A model generated the notes under the pieces. The model saw only the letters and a list, made by a program, of their open reading frames with translations, had not been told where the DNA came from and ran no database searches. From Bremia lactucae (lineage: Eukaryota; Oomycota; Peronosporomycetes; Peronosporales; Peronosporaceae), in assembly GCF_004359215.1 (NCBI RefSeq), contig NC_090613.1, forward strand, positions 350,267-414,266: 64,000 nt of DNA, in the 5' to 3' direction. Below, piece by piece: positions 30,297-42,463 of the stretch. Numbering within the stretch: position 1 is the stretch's first letter; every line of letters starts with the position of its first letter. A program made the position numbers and the translations under genes.

Positions 30297-31945
30297 ATGA
30301 AGAACAAACTCATACGGGGTGTTGATAGTGCTGCGCCTTCGGCTGCGGTTGCAGCCGCGGGTAACGCACTGTTATCTCTTGCGGCAGACGGAACGTCTGG
30401 CGTAGTGTCTTCCACTCGCACAACACTAGATGTTGCGAGTGCACGTGGTGAATCACCACGTGAATACGACCCCTCTTTGGAGGTCGACTACGAGTGCGAG
30501 TCGGATGAAGTGGCCGACTCGGGGAGAATGGAGCAGTCGCCTGATATCCGTCAGGCGGCTGACTATGAGCCTTCGAAGGAAAGGGGTCATTCTGATCGAC
30601 GTGGGAACAGTCTATCTGGATCCGACGATGAGGATGATCCCTCATCGCCCGTACGATCTCCCGTACAGTCTCCCATTCGGTCACCTGCACGTGTCTCTGT
30701 GCAAGGTGACGACGATGGCGTAAGGCATCGTAAGAAAAGTTCTTGTGGTACCCCTGCTTCAGTGGGTACCACTCAGGGGAGTGAAGACAGTAAAATGTCT
30801 CATCTCGCGCCGAAAAAGAAGCCGTGGCTTGTGCCAGAACGGCTAATCAATAGCTTGTCTGGAGAAACTACTCCTCACAATAAATATCCCTTAGTTATTG
30901 CGACAAAGCTACATGGCCTTTATCCCAGCGCGAAGAACTTTCGCGCTGAGGAAGATTTTTATCTATGTTTTTCTTAAGCATCGATGGTTTAGTGGCAACA
31001 ATAAGCGAGATAAAGTCTCGCTAATACAAGCCTAGAGCGCGTTCATTCGCAATGTCAAAGACATTGAACACGAAGCCTGGCTTCAAAAACTAAACGCGAA
31101 TCGCGTTAAGTTTGAGAAACGAACTCCAACCGGTGCAAAGTATAAATTGCATCGGTTGTCACGTGAGGCTGGGCTTCCATGCCTCACGTGGGGTGATCCC
31201 AGTCCGTGTTGTGTTGACAACTCGAAGAGGGTAAAAGGGGATGTCTATTCCCTTTCTTCGCCCTGGCGAAGGGCTCGCATCTCTATTGAGATGCGTGAAG
31301 CGATTGACGTTTTGCAATCGATTTACATGCGCCAGGGGCGCGTTTTTTCGATGAGCCTTCTGAACCATCGGGTGGGTCTTGTCATACTGACGGACGAGGC
31401 CCTCAACGTCAGCAACCAGCTGGGGACGAGGCTCCCAGCTGTCATGTGAAGGTCGATAACCACGCCAGCGAATAAGATAACTCGTTCGCTGCCCCTTCAC
31501 ATCACGGGTGTTCTGGATACGTTCCACAAGAAAACGCTGATCATCGTGGGAATCCACCAAATGTTGTGGTGGAGGAGGGAAAATTTGATCCGAACCGTGT
31601 GTCGTATCTAATGTCGAGGATCGACAAAAACGATCACTTCCTCCATGATTTGGAGGAGAGACTTGACCACGAGCGCGGCAAGCGTCGCTCGTTGGAGCAG
31701 ACGGTGCAGTCTCACCATATCGAGCAGTTGGAAGAGACCGTTCGAAGAGTGCGTACTCCATGTTGGAGTACGAACGGAAATATCATGCTGTTCGCGATGA
31801 GCTGTCGTCAGCTCATCGCAGTTTCGAGGATATTCGGAACCGGCATGAGAAACTTCAGGTTCAACATGAGAATCTGGCTTGCGATCACAAGAATCCTTTC
31901 GGGATTCTTGAAAAGGGTGGTCAAATCCGTCCTCAGATAAAGCCG
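30297..31945 (+). pseudogene. Antisense ORF (aORF), family A, best N-terminal copy
   Basis: It starts at the ATG at 30297, 119 bp from the 3' LTR and opposite to pol. Open to 30977 (about 226 residues): Ala-rich start (SAAPSAAVAAAGNALLSLAA), acidic stretch EVDYECESDEVADSG, Ser/Asp SGSDDEDDPSSP, PKKKPWLVPERLINSLSGE and VIATKLHGL. It then continues in other frames: EAWLQKLNANRVKFEKRTP, GAKYKLHRLSREAGLPCLTW, IEMREAIDVLQSIY (31290), and a coiled-coil-like C-terminus (31566-31940) with SRIDKNDHFLHDLEERLDHE and EYERKYHAVRDELSSAH. The 31.2-31.6 kb part is antisense to the chromodomain. The function is unknown; a structural or regulatory protein of the element is possible. Frameshifts make this copy dead. 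Confidence 0.6.
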
Positions 31946-33905
31946 CGTACTGATGGTACGGACTGAGCCGACCAACGTAAAACGTAGGATGCGTTCGCAT
32001 CCTAGGGTCTATCTCCTACGAGATAGACCCTAAATTTAGCCAATGCATATTTCATGGCAAGGAGTTCCTAGTCATGCACTGGGTAATTGCGTTCAGCTGG
32101 TTGCAGCTGACGAGATTGGTAACAGACGACGCGCTCCGCGCCGTCTGTATCGTAGTGCATTAACGCGCAGCCGAATTCGAAATCGCTGACGTCACGGACC
32201 ACGTGGAATGGTCTGTCTTGATCTGCAATTGCCACGATGAGCGATTGCATCAAGCTTTGCTTGATACTTCAAACGAACGCTGACAATCAGCGTTCCATAA
32301 TTATTTCTCATCTTTTTTCAATAAACGAGAGAGATGAACTATCATCTCTGCATAATTGCGAGAGTACTTGTGCAAGAACGCTGCTAAAACAAGGAATTTT
32401 CTAAGTCCTTGACATCGACTAAAATTGGCCAGTCGGTGGTTGCCTTGATCTTTTCGGATCAGGGCGCACGCCGTGTTTACCGACGATGCACCCAAGAAAT
32501 GGTATTTCGCTTGCAGCGAATATACACTTCTTGAGATTTGCGTGCAACTTATGCTTTCGCATAAGTGTAAGAACCTGATGAACGTGAATTTATGAACTAC
32601 CACGTCTGTCTTTCCGTCCATGGCTCGGCTATGGACGAATACATCGTCAAAATAACTCCGTGCATATTCTCGCACCGGTCTCAACAGATTCGTTTCGCAT
32701 CTGTTGGATGTTGCAGGGGAATGGCTGCTAATACCACAGGGGCGTTAGTAAGCCCCTGTGGCATTAGCAGCCATTCCCAGAGCATCCCACTGTAAGTGCT
32801 CACTGCTGTGTACGGGATGTCCCGTTCACGCATAAGGATCTGACATAAGTTATCCATCCGATCTATAGACGAAAATATGGTATTCTCAGACATACCATCT
32901 AAGATTACGTCTTTCTAGGTATCGGCGTTTGGGCCGGTACCGTTGCAGCATTTAGTTTATTGAATACGTGCACTATCCGCCACCCTCCTGTGGTCTTTCG
33001 CACACAGAAGGTCGGAGAGCTATGTGGGGAGGTTGACTCCCTCACATGGCCCGATTTAATTAATTGATAAAGAATTTATCGATCGCAAGTACTTGTTCAC
33101 GAGTCAGTGACTACTGTTTCATGACACAGTACTTCGAGCCCGGTTTGAGCTTGAGCTCATGTCGAGTGCCTTAATCCTGAGGCAACTCGCATTGAATTGT
33201 TTTAGGGAATACATCCCTGATTCAATCAGATTCTTGTATAAAGGATTTGTCTTTAGTGACTCCCAGGATTGGGTAGTATAACTCTCAAAACGAGTCTTCT
33301 CATCGAGACACTTTCGTCCATCGATGAGCTACTGAGAATCCGTTCGTTGTCAGATAATATTATTGCCGCCCGAATATTGGCTTGTCATCTTTGACAAGTA
33401 CGCAGATCAGCTTTACTTTGCTACGACAGAGATCACGCAAGAACCGTTCCGGTTCAAGCGTTAGCAATTGAGTTATCTCCGAAGTTGACTTTGGAGGCGC
33501 TTTGAGATCAAGTTTTTAAGCGCCTCCACTTGATCTATTGTTTACGAAGACATTAAATGTCTCAGTCTCTTCTTTGGAACTTCTTTTTAAGAATTCCTGG
33601 GATTTTTTCACCAAAGGTTTCTTAGGACATGTACCTGCTGAATCTTGGAGACGTATCCCTCAAATTTAAGTTGGGAAGTATCCTTCCCAGCTGCATCTAG
33701 CTGTGGTTGAGCTACGATAGCGAGATCCTCTACGATCGACTCTCCAGTCTATTTAGGACTTTGGCACTGTTTTTTAAAGACGGGCGCTTCAAACTTTCTT
33801 GGGTGTTCCTTTTTAAGCAAGCATCCTTGTTTCGTACCACTCAACTTATTCGAGTGGTTGAACTTCGACGCTGCCTGTGCTTCTGCACAGCCGTCGGAAG
33901 CGATG
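31250..33905 (-). pseudogene. Family A pol on the minus strand, with chromodomain
   Basis: Read right to left: protease-RT linker (33905-33292), RT (32.9-32.4 kb: IDRMDNLCQILMRERDIPYT, GMLWEWLLMPQGLTNAP, RSYFDDVFVHSRAMDGKTDV), start of RNase H (about 32.25-32.05 kb, VRDVSDFEFGCALMHYDTDG), then a jump to the integrase C-terminus (MRTHPTFYVGRLSPYHQY, 32.0 kb) and chromodomain (31.55-31.35 kb: QRFLVERIQN, SYLIRWRGYRPSHDSWEP). The integrase core is deleted. The chromodomain keeps the W-x4-SWEP pattern. The polypurine tract and LTR at 30.2-29.7 kb end this element. Confidence 0.8.
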
Positions 33906-35184
33906 TCTATGTAGTACCGAGAGGTACTGAACGTCATTATGGACCGAATGCCAAAAAGGGCAACGGTCGCGGGTCCGACGTTGTTGCGAAATCGCAACAG
34001 CGAGGCGGACCGCAAAAAAACGGTCGGGGTAAGTAGGGGCGCAATGCCCTACTGATCCAGCAACCTCAAGAGAATTTGCAAATTTCTTGACTAAAGTTGC
34101 TCCAGATACACAATCAATATGAGTCTCTGCACCTGGTGATGAGGTATCCCTCATCACGTTGAAATTAAAAGCGACAAATGATTTGTAACTTAGAGCTTTA
34201 GTGTACTGTGGAGCGTCGAAAAACTTTATTCTTCGCCAGTCTCTAGAGGGCTGTAGGCTCAAATATGTTGAGTGCGACATCCTTCCAACGAATATGACGG
34301 TGGGTCTAGCGACAGGCGCATCGATAATAGTAATAAAACAAGTAGTGAAATTTCACTACACGCTAAAAGATTTACAGTACGATGATGATTTCATCATACT
34401 GGATTTGGATGACAAATTTGATGTTATCCTAGGTTTACTTTGGCTCAAAAAGGTATAAGCCAAGAATGAGCTGGCAGCATCGATATGTAAAGATGCCTTT
34501 CACTTGTTCATCAGATGGCCATCTGATGAACGTCTTGGAGCGTCCACAAGCGTGTGGATGTACTACGAGTGAGTGCGATGGCTTTACTTTGTATGGTCAT
34601 TAGTACGACTGCACAAGATCACAGTGTGATTAGCAATCACTCTATGGAGTCGGCTGCCGGCGGCTGTGCAAATGCACAAGCAGCGCCGAAGGTCCACCAC
34701 TCGAATTAGTCGAGTGGATACATAAATGTGCGCCTAGCGGGCGACATCTAAGAAAAATCCGGGTTGCCCAAAAGGGACAACACGACGATCCTAGGTCAAG
34801 TAGAGAGTCGGCCGTAGAGGACCCGACTGTGATAGGGCAATCACAGTCGCAAGACGTTTAGGGAATAAGTACTCACGTACTTGAGGAGAAATCTCCTCAA
34901 ATAGTTAATGCTGAAGTGACTATACTGCAGGATCCCGGGCAATTGATCCCTCGGCAGCCTGTGGATATATCCCAGGAAGAAACCGAAACATTGAATGTCT
35001 TGGTTGATGATGGGTCAAGAGTAGGCGCTTATACTCTTCATCTGGATGTGTCTCCGAAGTTAACTTCGGAGATAACTCAATTACCAATCCTAGAACCCAA
35101 GCGGTTCTTTAAAGATCTGCATAGTGGTAGAGCCAAGCAGATCTGCGTACTTGTCACAGGGGACGAATACGTAACCGATATTCG
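33292..35184 (+). repeat. Long exact direct duplication, copy 2
   Basis: Partner of 23049-24941. To its left the sequence continues as minus-strand pol (inverted relative to 25.0-26.2 kb); to its right it continues as plus-strand pol, about 10% diverged from copy 1. Confidence 0.85.
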
Positions 35185-38100
35185 TTCAGCGGTAATTTTT
35201 GCAGAGAACTAACGGGTTCTCAGCAGCTCATCGTTGGACGAAGTGTTCTCAATGTGAAGAATCGGATTGAGAGATATACTACTCAATCGTGGGAGTCATT
35301 TAAGATAAATCCTCTTTACGAGGATTTATAAGAATTCACGGATGTATTCCCTGAAGCAATTTTAATGCGAGTTGCCTGAAGATAAAGGCACTCGACATGA
35401 GATCGAGCTCAAACCGGGCTCGAAGTACTGTGTTATGAAGCAGTGGCCACTGCCTCGTGAACAAGTACTTGCGATCGATAAATTCTTTATCAAACGATTA
35501 AAAGCGGGCCATGTAAAGGAGTCAACCTTTCTACATAGCTCTTCGACCTTCTGTGTGCGAAAGGCTATAGGAGGGTGGCGGATAGTACACGCATTCAATA
35601 AACTGAATGCTGTAACGGTACCGGCTCAAACGCCGATACCTAGAAAAGCATAATTATAGATGGTATGGCTAACAATCTTTTCGTCTACGGATCTGATGGA
35701 CGGATCTTATCAGATCCTTATGCGTAAACGGGACGTCTTGTACACAGCAGTGAGCACTTCCAGCGGGATGCTCTGGGAATGGCTAATAATGCCTCAGGGG
35801 CTTAGTAAAGCCCCTGCAATATTGGACAGATGCGTAACTAATCTGTTGAGACCGGTGCGAGAATACAAACCGAGTTATTTTGACGATTTATTTGTCCATA
35901 GCCGGGCCATGGACGGAAAGACGGACGTGGAAGTTCATAAGACTCTCGTTCGTCAGGTTCTTACACTTATGCGAAAGCATAAGTTGTACGCAAATCTCAA
36001 AAAGTGTAGTCTCGTTGCAAGCGGAATACCACTTCTTCGGTGCATCGTCGGTAAACACGGCGTGCGCCCTGATACCGAAAAGATCAAGGCAGTTACCGAC
36101 TGGTCAGTTCGAGTCAATGTCAAGGGACTTAGAAAGTTCATTGAATAGCGACGCACTTGCACAAGTACTCCCGCATTTATGCCGAGATGACAGTTCATCT
36201 CTCTTGTCTCTTGAAAAAATATGAGAAATAGCTATAGAGCCGTGATTGTCAGCGTTCCTTAGGAGGTATCAAGCAATGCTCGATGCAATCGCCCATCTTG
36301 GCGATTGCTGATCAAGACAGACCATTTCATGCGGTCTGTGATGCTACCGAACTCGCAATCGGATACGGATGCCGCGGAGCGCGTCGTCTGTTATCAATCG
36401 CGTTAGCTGCAACCAGCTGAACGCAATTACCCAGTGCATGACAACTCCTTGCCATGAAATATGCACTGGCTAAGTTTTGGGTCTACCTCCTAGGAGAAAG
36501 ACCGTTCATCGTATATACGGACCATGCGTCATTACGCACGGCCGTACATAGGCCACACCTCTCGCAAAGAATGGCGAGGTGGCTAACCTTCTTCGCGGAG
36601 TTATATTTCTCCGTGGAATATAAATCAGGACGACTTAATATCGTTGCTGATGCGTTATCACGACAACCGGATTCGAGTCAGCTGTGCACCCCAACAGTGA
36701 AAGTGATCTTACTGTTGCAACACTCACTACCAGTGTTCCGTCATCAACCTTAGTTGATGACATAAAGAAAGTCTACAAAGAAGATAAGGACCTTCTATGT
36801 TTGATGGATCATTTAATGAATCCATCCGATAAATCTTTTAAAGATCTACCGGCTTTATATCGATCGTCATTCGATCGATGCACAACACGTAGCGGCTCAT
36901 CGTATTACACAGCCGTTACCGGCGACACCTCAAGTGTCGTCGTCCCAACTCACAATGATCTGCGCTTGCGCATCATGTTTGAGCGTCACGATGCAACAAT
37001 AAGTGGGTATTCTGGACGTGAGAAGACTTACCTCACAGTAAGTCGCGGCTTTTACTGGTACCGCCAGTATCAGTTCGTGCGCAAGTACATTCGTGCTTGC
37101 AAGGTATGTCAACGGGTGAAGCCTAGCCCTTCATTACGTGCACGTCTTTAACCTCTACCACTTCCGGTAGAGTGTTGGATCTCCGTATCAATGGACTTGG
37201 TCTTCTGATTTCCCGAAGACGACCACAAAAACAACGGAATCCTAATTCTTGAAAACAAATTCAGCATGATGGTAGATCTTGCTGCAGTACGAGAGTCGAT
37301 CACGGCTCCGGCCGTGCCCGTGTCTTTATCAACACGGTATTTAAACTCCATGGTTTACCCGTAAACTGGTCTTGGATTGAGATCCACGGTTTTCGGCGGA
37401 GTTTTGGCAATCCGTGTTCCGAACTTTCGGAACACGGCCGATTATGTCACTTTCTGATCATCCAGAGACAGATGCTTAAACGAAACACGTAAATAGTGTC
37501 CGTAAAGAGATACTTCGAGGTTACGTCTGATCGTATCCGAATTTGAGCCAGTTTTTACCTATTGTAAAATTCGCCATCAATAATTCGGTGCATGCGTCTT
37601 CAACGCATCCACCGCTCTTCGGGAATAACTTACGCCATCCACGTATACCCACCCAATCAGAGAGATCCTGTAGTTCAGGGGGGGTTGGACTTGCATGAGC
37701 AAAATCATTTCTGGCTTATGCTCATCACGCGTTGAAGTTTAAAACAACGCGAGTGATCCCGATGTCGAAGCAATCGACATCGAAGATGAGAAAGATCCCA
37801 TGGCAGCGCGCACAAAGCGCACTGGAAAAGACAAAACGAATGAGTCAGCAGAGAAATTTCTGCTGACTTGAGAATCAGTAATCCGTTTCGTACAGGATTT
37901 CATTGCTTACGCAGTGCACCGTCAGAAACGGAACGCAGACAAACATGGAAGAGCAAACGTTCTTTCAATTGAAATTAATGACCTATTACTACTCTTCACG
38001 GTAAACCTACCTAAGCGTGTAGTCACTAATGTGGGTAGCAGTTAACTACTACCCAAGTTCATTGGGCCTTACCGTGTACTGCATCGAAGAGGCAATGCGT

Positions 38101-38280
38101 ACACAATAAAATTGCCACGTAGGATGCGAACTCATCCTACGATTTACGTTGGTCGGCTCCGCCCGTTCCATCAGTACGTGGTAATTTCCGAGGACGGATC
38201 TGACCACCCTTTTCAAAAACCCTTAAGGAAGTTTTGCGTTCATGAACCCGATTCTCATGCTGAATCTGGAGTTTCTCGTG
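33906..38280 (+). pseudogene. Family A gag end and pol, near complete
   Basis: Plus-strand order: gag tail (33.95 kb), protease (34.2-34.45 kb), linker, RT (35.4-36.15 kb: FEPGSKYCVM-like LKPGSKYCVMKQWPLPREQV, LMDGSYQILMRKRDV, GMLWEWLIMPQGLSKAPA, YFDDLFVHSRAMDGKTDV), RNase H (36.45-36.67 kb: FIVYTDHASLRTA, LNIVADALSRQPD), integrase zinc-binding part (GREKTYLTVSRGFYW, CKVCQRVKP, 37.02-37.12 kb), a degraded integrase core (37.2-37.5 kb) and the C-terminal TIYVGRLRPFHQY block (38.13 kb). The pol frame does not reach a sense chromodomain because the next 0.6 kb is inverted. Several frameshifts. Confidence 0.8.
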
Positions 38281-38282
38281 TC

Positions 38283-38872
38283 GGGTTTCGCCCTAGGGAA
38301 GTGCTCGCATCTCTATCGAGATGCGCGATGCGACTGACGTTTTGTAATCAATTTATAAGCGCCAGAGGCGCGTGTTTTACGATGGACCTTCTGATACATC
38401 GGGTGGGTCTCGTCATACTGAAGGACGAGGCCTTTAACGTCAGCAACCAGCTGGGAACGAGGTTCCCAGCTGTCATGCGACGGTGGATAACCGCGCCAGC
38501 GAACAAGATGACTCGTTTGCTGCCCCTTGACATCACTGTGGTTTCGGATGCGTTCAACAAGGAAACGTTGACCACCGTGGGAATCCACCAATGGTTGTGG
38601 CGGAGGAGGGAATATTAGATCCGACCCTTGTGTCGGATCTAGAGTCGAAGATCGACAAAATCAATCGCTTCGTCCATTATTTGAAGGAGGGACTTGATCA
38701 CGAGCGCGGTAAACGTCGCTTGTTTGAGCAGACGGTGCAGGTCAACCATATCGAGCGGTTGGAAGACCGTTCGAAGAGTGTGTACTCCATGTTGGAGTAC
38801 GAACGGAATTTCTACGCTCTTCGTGATGAGCTGTCGTCAGGTCATCGCGGTTTCGAAGATCTCCGGACAAAG
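38283..38872 (-). other. Inverted internal segment (chromodomain / aORF middle)
   Basis: In other copies the chromodomain lies on the same strand as pol. Here it lies on the minus strand (38591-38313: QRFLVERIRNHSDVKGQQ, HLVRWRGYPPSHDSWEP) although pol is plus, and the aORF coiled coil (SKIDKINRFVHYLKEGLDHE) is plus although the aORF N-terminus is minus. The whole segment matches 31258-31850 on the same strand, so it is inverted relative to its own element. Breakpoints lie near TTTCG sequences at 38283 and 38865. Confidence 0.8.
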
Positions 38873-38874
38873 GG

Positions 38875-39790
38875 GAGCAAACATCCCCTTTCACTGGTTT
38901 TGTGTTGCCGACACAAGACGGACATGAATCACCCACGTGAGACATGGAAGTCCTGCCTCACGAGACAATCGATGCAATTTAAACCTTGCACCGGATAAAG
39001 TTCGTTTTTCAAACTTAACGCGAATCGCGTAAAGGATTGGAAGCCAGGCTTCGCGTCCAATGTCTTTGACATTGCGAATAAGCGCGCTTGGGGGATTGCA
39101 TCGCGAGTTTTTATCTCGCTTGTTGTTGCCACTATGCCATAGATGCTTAAGAAAAGAGTCGAGATAAAAATCTGTCTCAGCGCGAAAATTCCTGGGATCA
39201 GGCCATGTAGCTTTGTCGCAATAAATAAGGGAAATTTATTGTGAGTAGTGGCCTCTCCAGACAAGCTATTAATTAGCTGTTCGGGCAAAAGCCACGGCTT
39301 TTTCTCAGGGGCAAGACGAGACCTTTTAGTGTCTACGATACCCTGAGTAGTACCTACTGAAGCAGGGGTACCACAAGAACTTCTATTACGATGGCTTACG
39401 CCATCGTCATCACCACGCACAGAATTATGTGCGGGTGACGGCACGAAAGACGGTGCTGGCGACGAGGAATTATCCTCATCGTCGGAACCGAACATGCTGT
39501 AGCGAGTGCTACCAGCACGTCCACCTGAATGAGCCCCCTTATTTGAAGGCTCATAGTCATCCACCTGACGATGATCAGGCGGCTGTTCTGTTCTCATCGA
39601 GTCGGCCATTTCGTCCAACTCGCAATCGTAGTCGACCTCCAAAGAGTGGTCGCATTCACGTGGTGTATGTAGGAGAAGATGACACTACGGCAGACGGAAC
39701 GTCTGCCGCAAGAGACAATAATGCGTCGCCCGCGGCTGCATAAACCGCAGCCAAAAGGGCCGCTCTATTTGCACACCACATGGACTTGTT
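38875..39790 (-). pseudogene. Antisense ORF (aORF) N-terminal half, second family A copy
   Basis: Minus frame 39642-38929 (237 residues): EVDYDCELDEMADSM, YEPSNKGAHSGG, FGSDDEDNSSSP, PEKKPWLLPEQLINSLSGEA and FIATKLHGL. It aligns block by block with the aORF at 30.3-31.0 kb and has the same position between pol and 3' LTR. The start codon region (about 39790) is degraded. Confidence 0.6.
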
Positions 39791-39896
39791 AACAATGCGA
39801 TGGAATCCAAAATGATGAATCTGACCAATCAACATTGTTTTTGATAAAGTTTTCTTACAGTGACCACTCTACTCAATGACAGTCAAAGTGATTGTC

Positions 39897-39913
39897 TTTT
39901 AAGGGAGGGGTGA
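39897..39913 (+). promoter_or_regulatory. Polypurine tract
   Basis: TTTTAAGGGAGGGGTGA directly before TGTAACGGGG of the 3' LTR. It fixes the LTR orientation for family A. Confidence 0.85.
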
Positions 39914-40354
39914 TGTAACGGGGTGTATCGTCACATAAAAATTAACACTTGAAGGTTGTCAATTAATATATTATCTAATAGGTAGATAATATTTAAAGAA
40001 TATTACTTTACATGTACTAATAGTCGAAAAACTTATCCATTGGTAGATATAGACCATTATATCTACTTGCTCCGCGGTTCAGTCAGCGCTGAATCCGCGC
40101 AAAGAGTAAGACAGATAAGACTTTTAGTACATGTTTTGTATTTGTTTATAATTATATTATTATTAAGTAGGTAGACAAGAAAATTTAATTGTATTAACAC
40201 ACTTTTTAATTAACCCTTCTAAAGCAAGCATTTTGAAAAGAGTCTTCCTCTGCACGTACAAGTGTACGTGAAGTGACGTGACGCACCACTCGCACTGAGG
40301 CAGTGCGAAGTGGACTTGCACTGAAGAAGTACAAGTCGGCAGTGCCCCGTTACA
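39914..40354 (+). repeat. Family A LTR, 3' LTR (plus orientation)
   Basis: 441 bp, TGTAACGGGGTGTATCG...AGTGCCCCGTTACA, preceded by the polypurine tract. It is the same length as the 3' LTR at 29738-30178. Confidence 0.9.
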
Positions 40355-40407
40355 TTTTTGGCACAAGCGTCAATTAAAATATACGACTTAGAAACTCGGA
40401 ATCTCTG

Positions 40408-40939
40408 TGTAACGGGCTAAAGTTGCCCTAATGATACACAGTCCCCGTTAAGTACACTTGGTGTCTTAACGGGATGGTCAATTACTTAAATAAAGTAATT
40501 AGACCCACCACTCGGGTGTGGTTCACATTTCTGAGCAACCCTTGTGTATGTGATGCATAGAGGTGCATTCACATTAGGAGGGATAACGCCTAGCGTCATC
40601 CGTTACGCGAGGTGTCTAGATAGTTACACTCACAATACATAGTAGTGTTATTTATAGAGATGACATTTTTGTTTGGTGAAAATAGGTATTTTTATTTAAT
40701 ACCATTAAGTATATAACAGTCTTAAAACCACTTCCTACTTAGTAAGTGCGCACGTTGAACCGGATTACCGCTCCCGTGACGACACTTTACTAGGATACTT
40801 AGTGCGTTGTGTGAGGTCGCTAAGGCGCCCACCACAACTTCCTCACTTCACGCAAAGAAGACGGGCTGGCCGCTTCCTCGCTCGTGCTAGGGTGTGTGTC
40901 TAAGTATAGCGTGGCCGCATTAAGACGTGCCCGCCTACG
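40408..40939 (+). repeat. Family C LTR (plus orientation)
   Basis: About 532 bp, from TGTAACGGGCTAAAGTTG to GACGTGCCCGCCTACG. Matches the LTR at 60874-61406 in reverse. Confidence 0.8.
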
Positions 40940-41568
40940 CTTTACAACTAAGTATTGTCAATTACGAAGAACTAAAACTTTGACACGGCTGGCGGAGTGG
41001 GCTATCAAGCGCAACTATCAACGTAATATGACGCCACCTTATAAGGCAATCCGCTCCGATGTAATGTTATTCCACCGTGCAAGCTTATCCTTCAAATATT
41101 ACACTATCACTAGCAATTGCACCTAAAGTGTATGCAAAGCAGTCAACACATAATGAAATACGAAGCACAACCTCAGATTTGCAATAATGAGGAAGAAGAA
41201 ATCATTCAACGCCTAGCTAATTATATATTTTTAATAAAAATATAAATTTATTTAAAAAAAAATGTGTGCAAGAAACATTATCCTTTTCGGAAAACAGCAA
41301 GAAATAGTCGGTAACCGTTATGGATAGCCGGAAGCACAAAAGTAAAAACGATACGTGTCTTGTATATTTAAATTATGTAACTTAGTACCGTTCTAATAAT
41401 TATTTAAGTAAAAAAATCAGAGACTGAGTACTGTATAAAGCAATCAGTTTCTGTTTTGCTTTGCACGTGTGCGTCCTACTTTGACTTGAATGCATGCGGT
41501 ATCTCCAAGGCACGTGGCCTTCGCCCATATTTCAACGATAGGATGGATGTCACACCCTGAGTGCTAGC

Positions 41569-42042
41569 TGTAGGCGGGCACGTCGTAATGCGGCCACGCT
41601 CTACTTAGACACACACCTTAGCACAGCGTGGAAGCGGTTTATTCAGCTTCTCTTGCGTCCAGTGAGGTAGTTGTGGTGGGCGCGTTAGTGACCTCATCCA
41701 ACGCACTAAGTACTTTGGTTAAGTGTCGTCAAGGGAGCGGTAATCCGGCTCCTCGTGCGCACTAACCAAGTAAAGAGTAGTTTACAGACTGATTTATATT
41801 TTAATAGTATTGAATATAAATACCTATTTTTATAAATCAAAATGTCATTTCTATAGATAACACTTAATATGTATTGCGAGCGTATCGTTCTAGATACCAC
41901 GCGTAGGCGTCATCCCTTCTAATGTGGATGCACCCATGTGCTAGGTCTAATTACTATAATTTAGTAATTGACGGTCCTCATAAGTATACCAAGTGTACTT
42001 AACGGGGACTGTGTAACATTAGGGCAACTTTAGCCCGTTACG
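41569..42042 (-). repeat. Family C LTR (minus orientation)
   Basis: About 474 bp, plus strand TGTAGGCGGGCACG...CTTTAGCCCGTTACG. It forms an inverted pair with 40408-40939, separated by about 630 bp of non-coding DNA. Confidence 0.8.
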
Positions 42043-42140
42043 CTAGCGCTGTATGATTCCGTCACATTTACAATTTTTAGTTGAACTCTCAATTGTACGC
42101 CGGCCACATTACCATTTGTTTGTTGAGGGCAGACCAATGA

Positions 42141-42350
42141 TGTAACGGGCTACAGTTACCCTATGTTGCACAAACTCGTTAAGTACACTTTTAGGTATCT
42201 AATGAGATGATCAATTATTTCATGTGAAGTACTTAGACCCGCCACTTATGTGTGGTGCACAAAGTGACGCTCATAGCTGTATTCGCATTGGAAGGGATGA
42301 CGGCTAGCGTATCCTTATTCCGAGGTATTTAAAATAATACGCTCGCATTG
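42141..42350 (+). repeat. Family C LTR fragment, 5' half
   Basis: TGTAACGGGCTACAGTTACC..., diverged but aligned with 40408-40630 (short blocks TTAAGTACACTT, GCATTGGAAGGGATGACG). Confidence 0.65.
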
Positions 42351-42463
42351 AAGGGATGCACATCTACAGAGGTGGCATTAATCGATTGGATAAAAGGTAT
42401 ATATCTAACAGGATTAAAGATAAATCTTCTTACAAGTGAACAAGTGCGTGGATGGACTACAAG

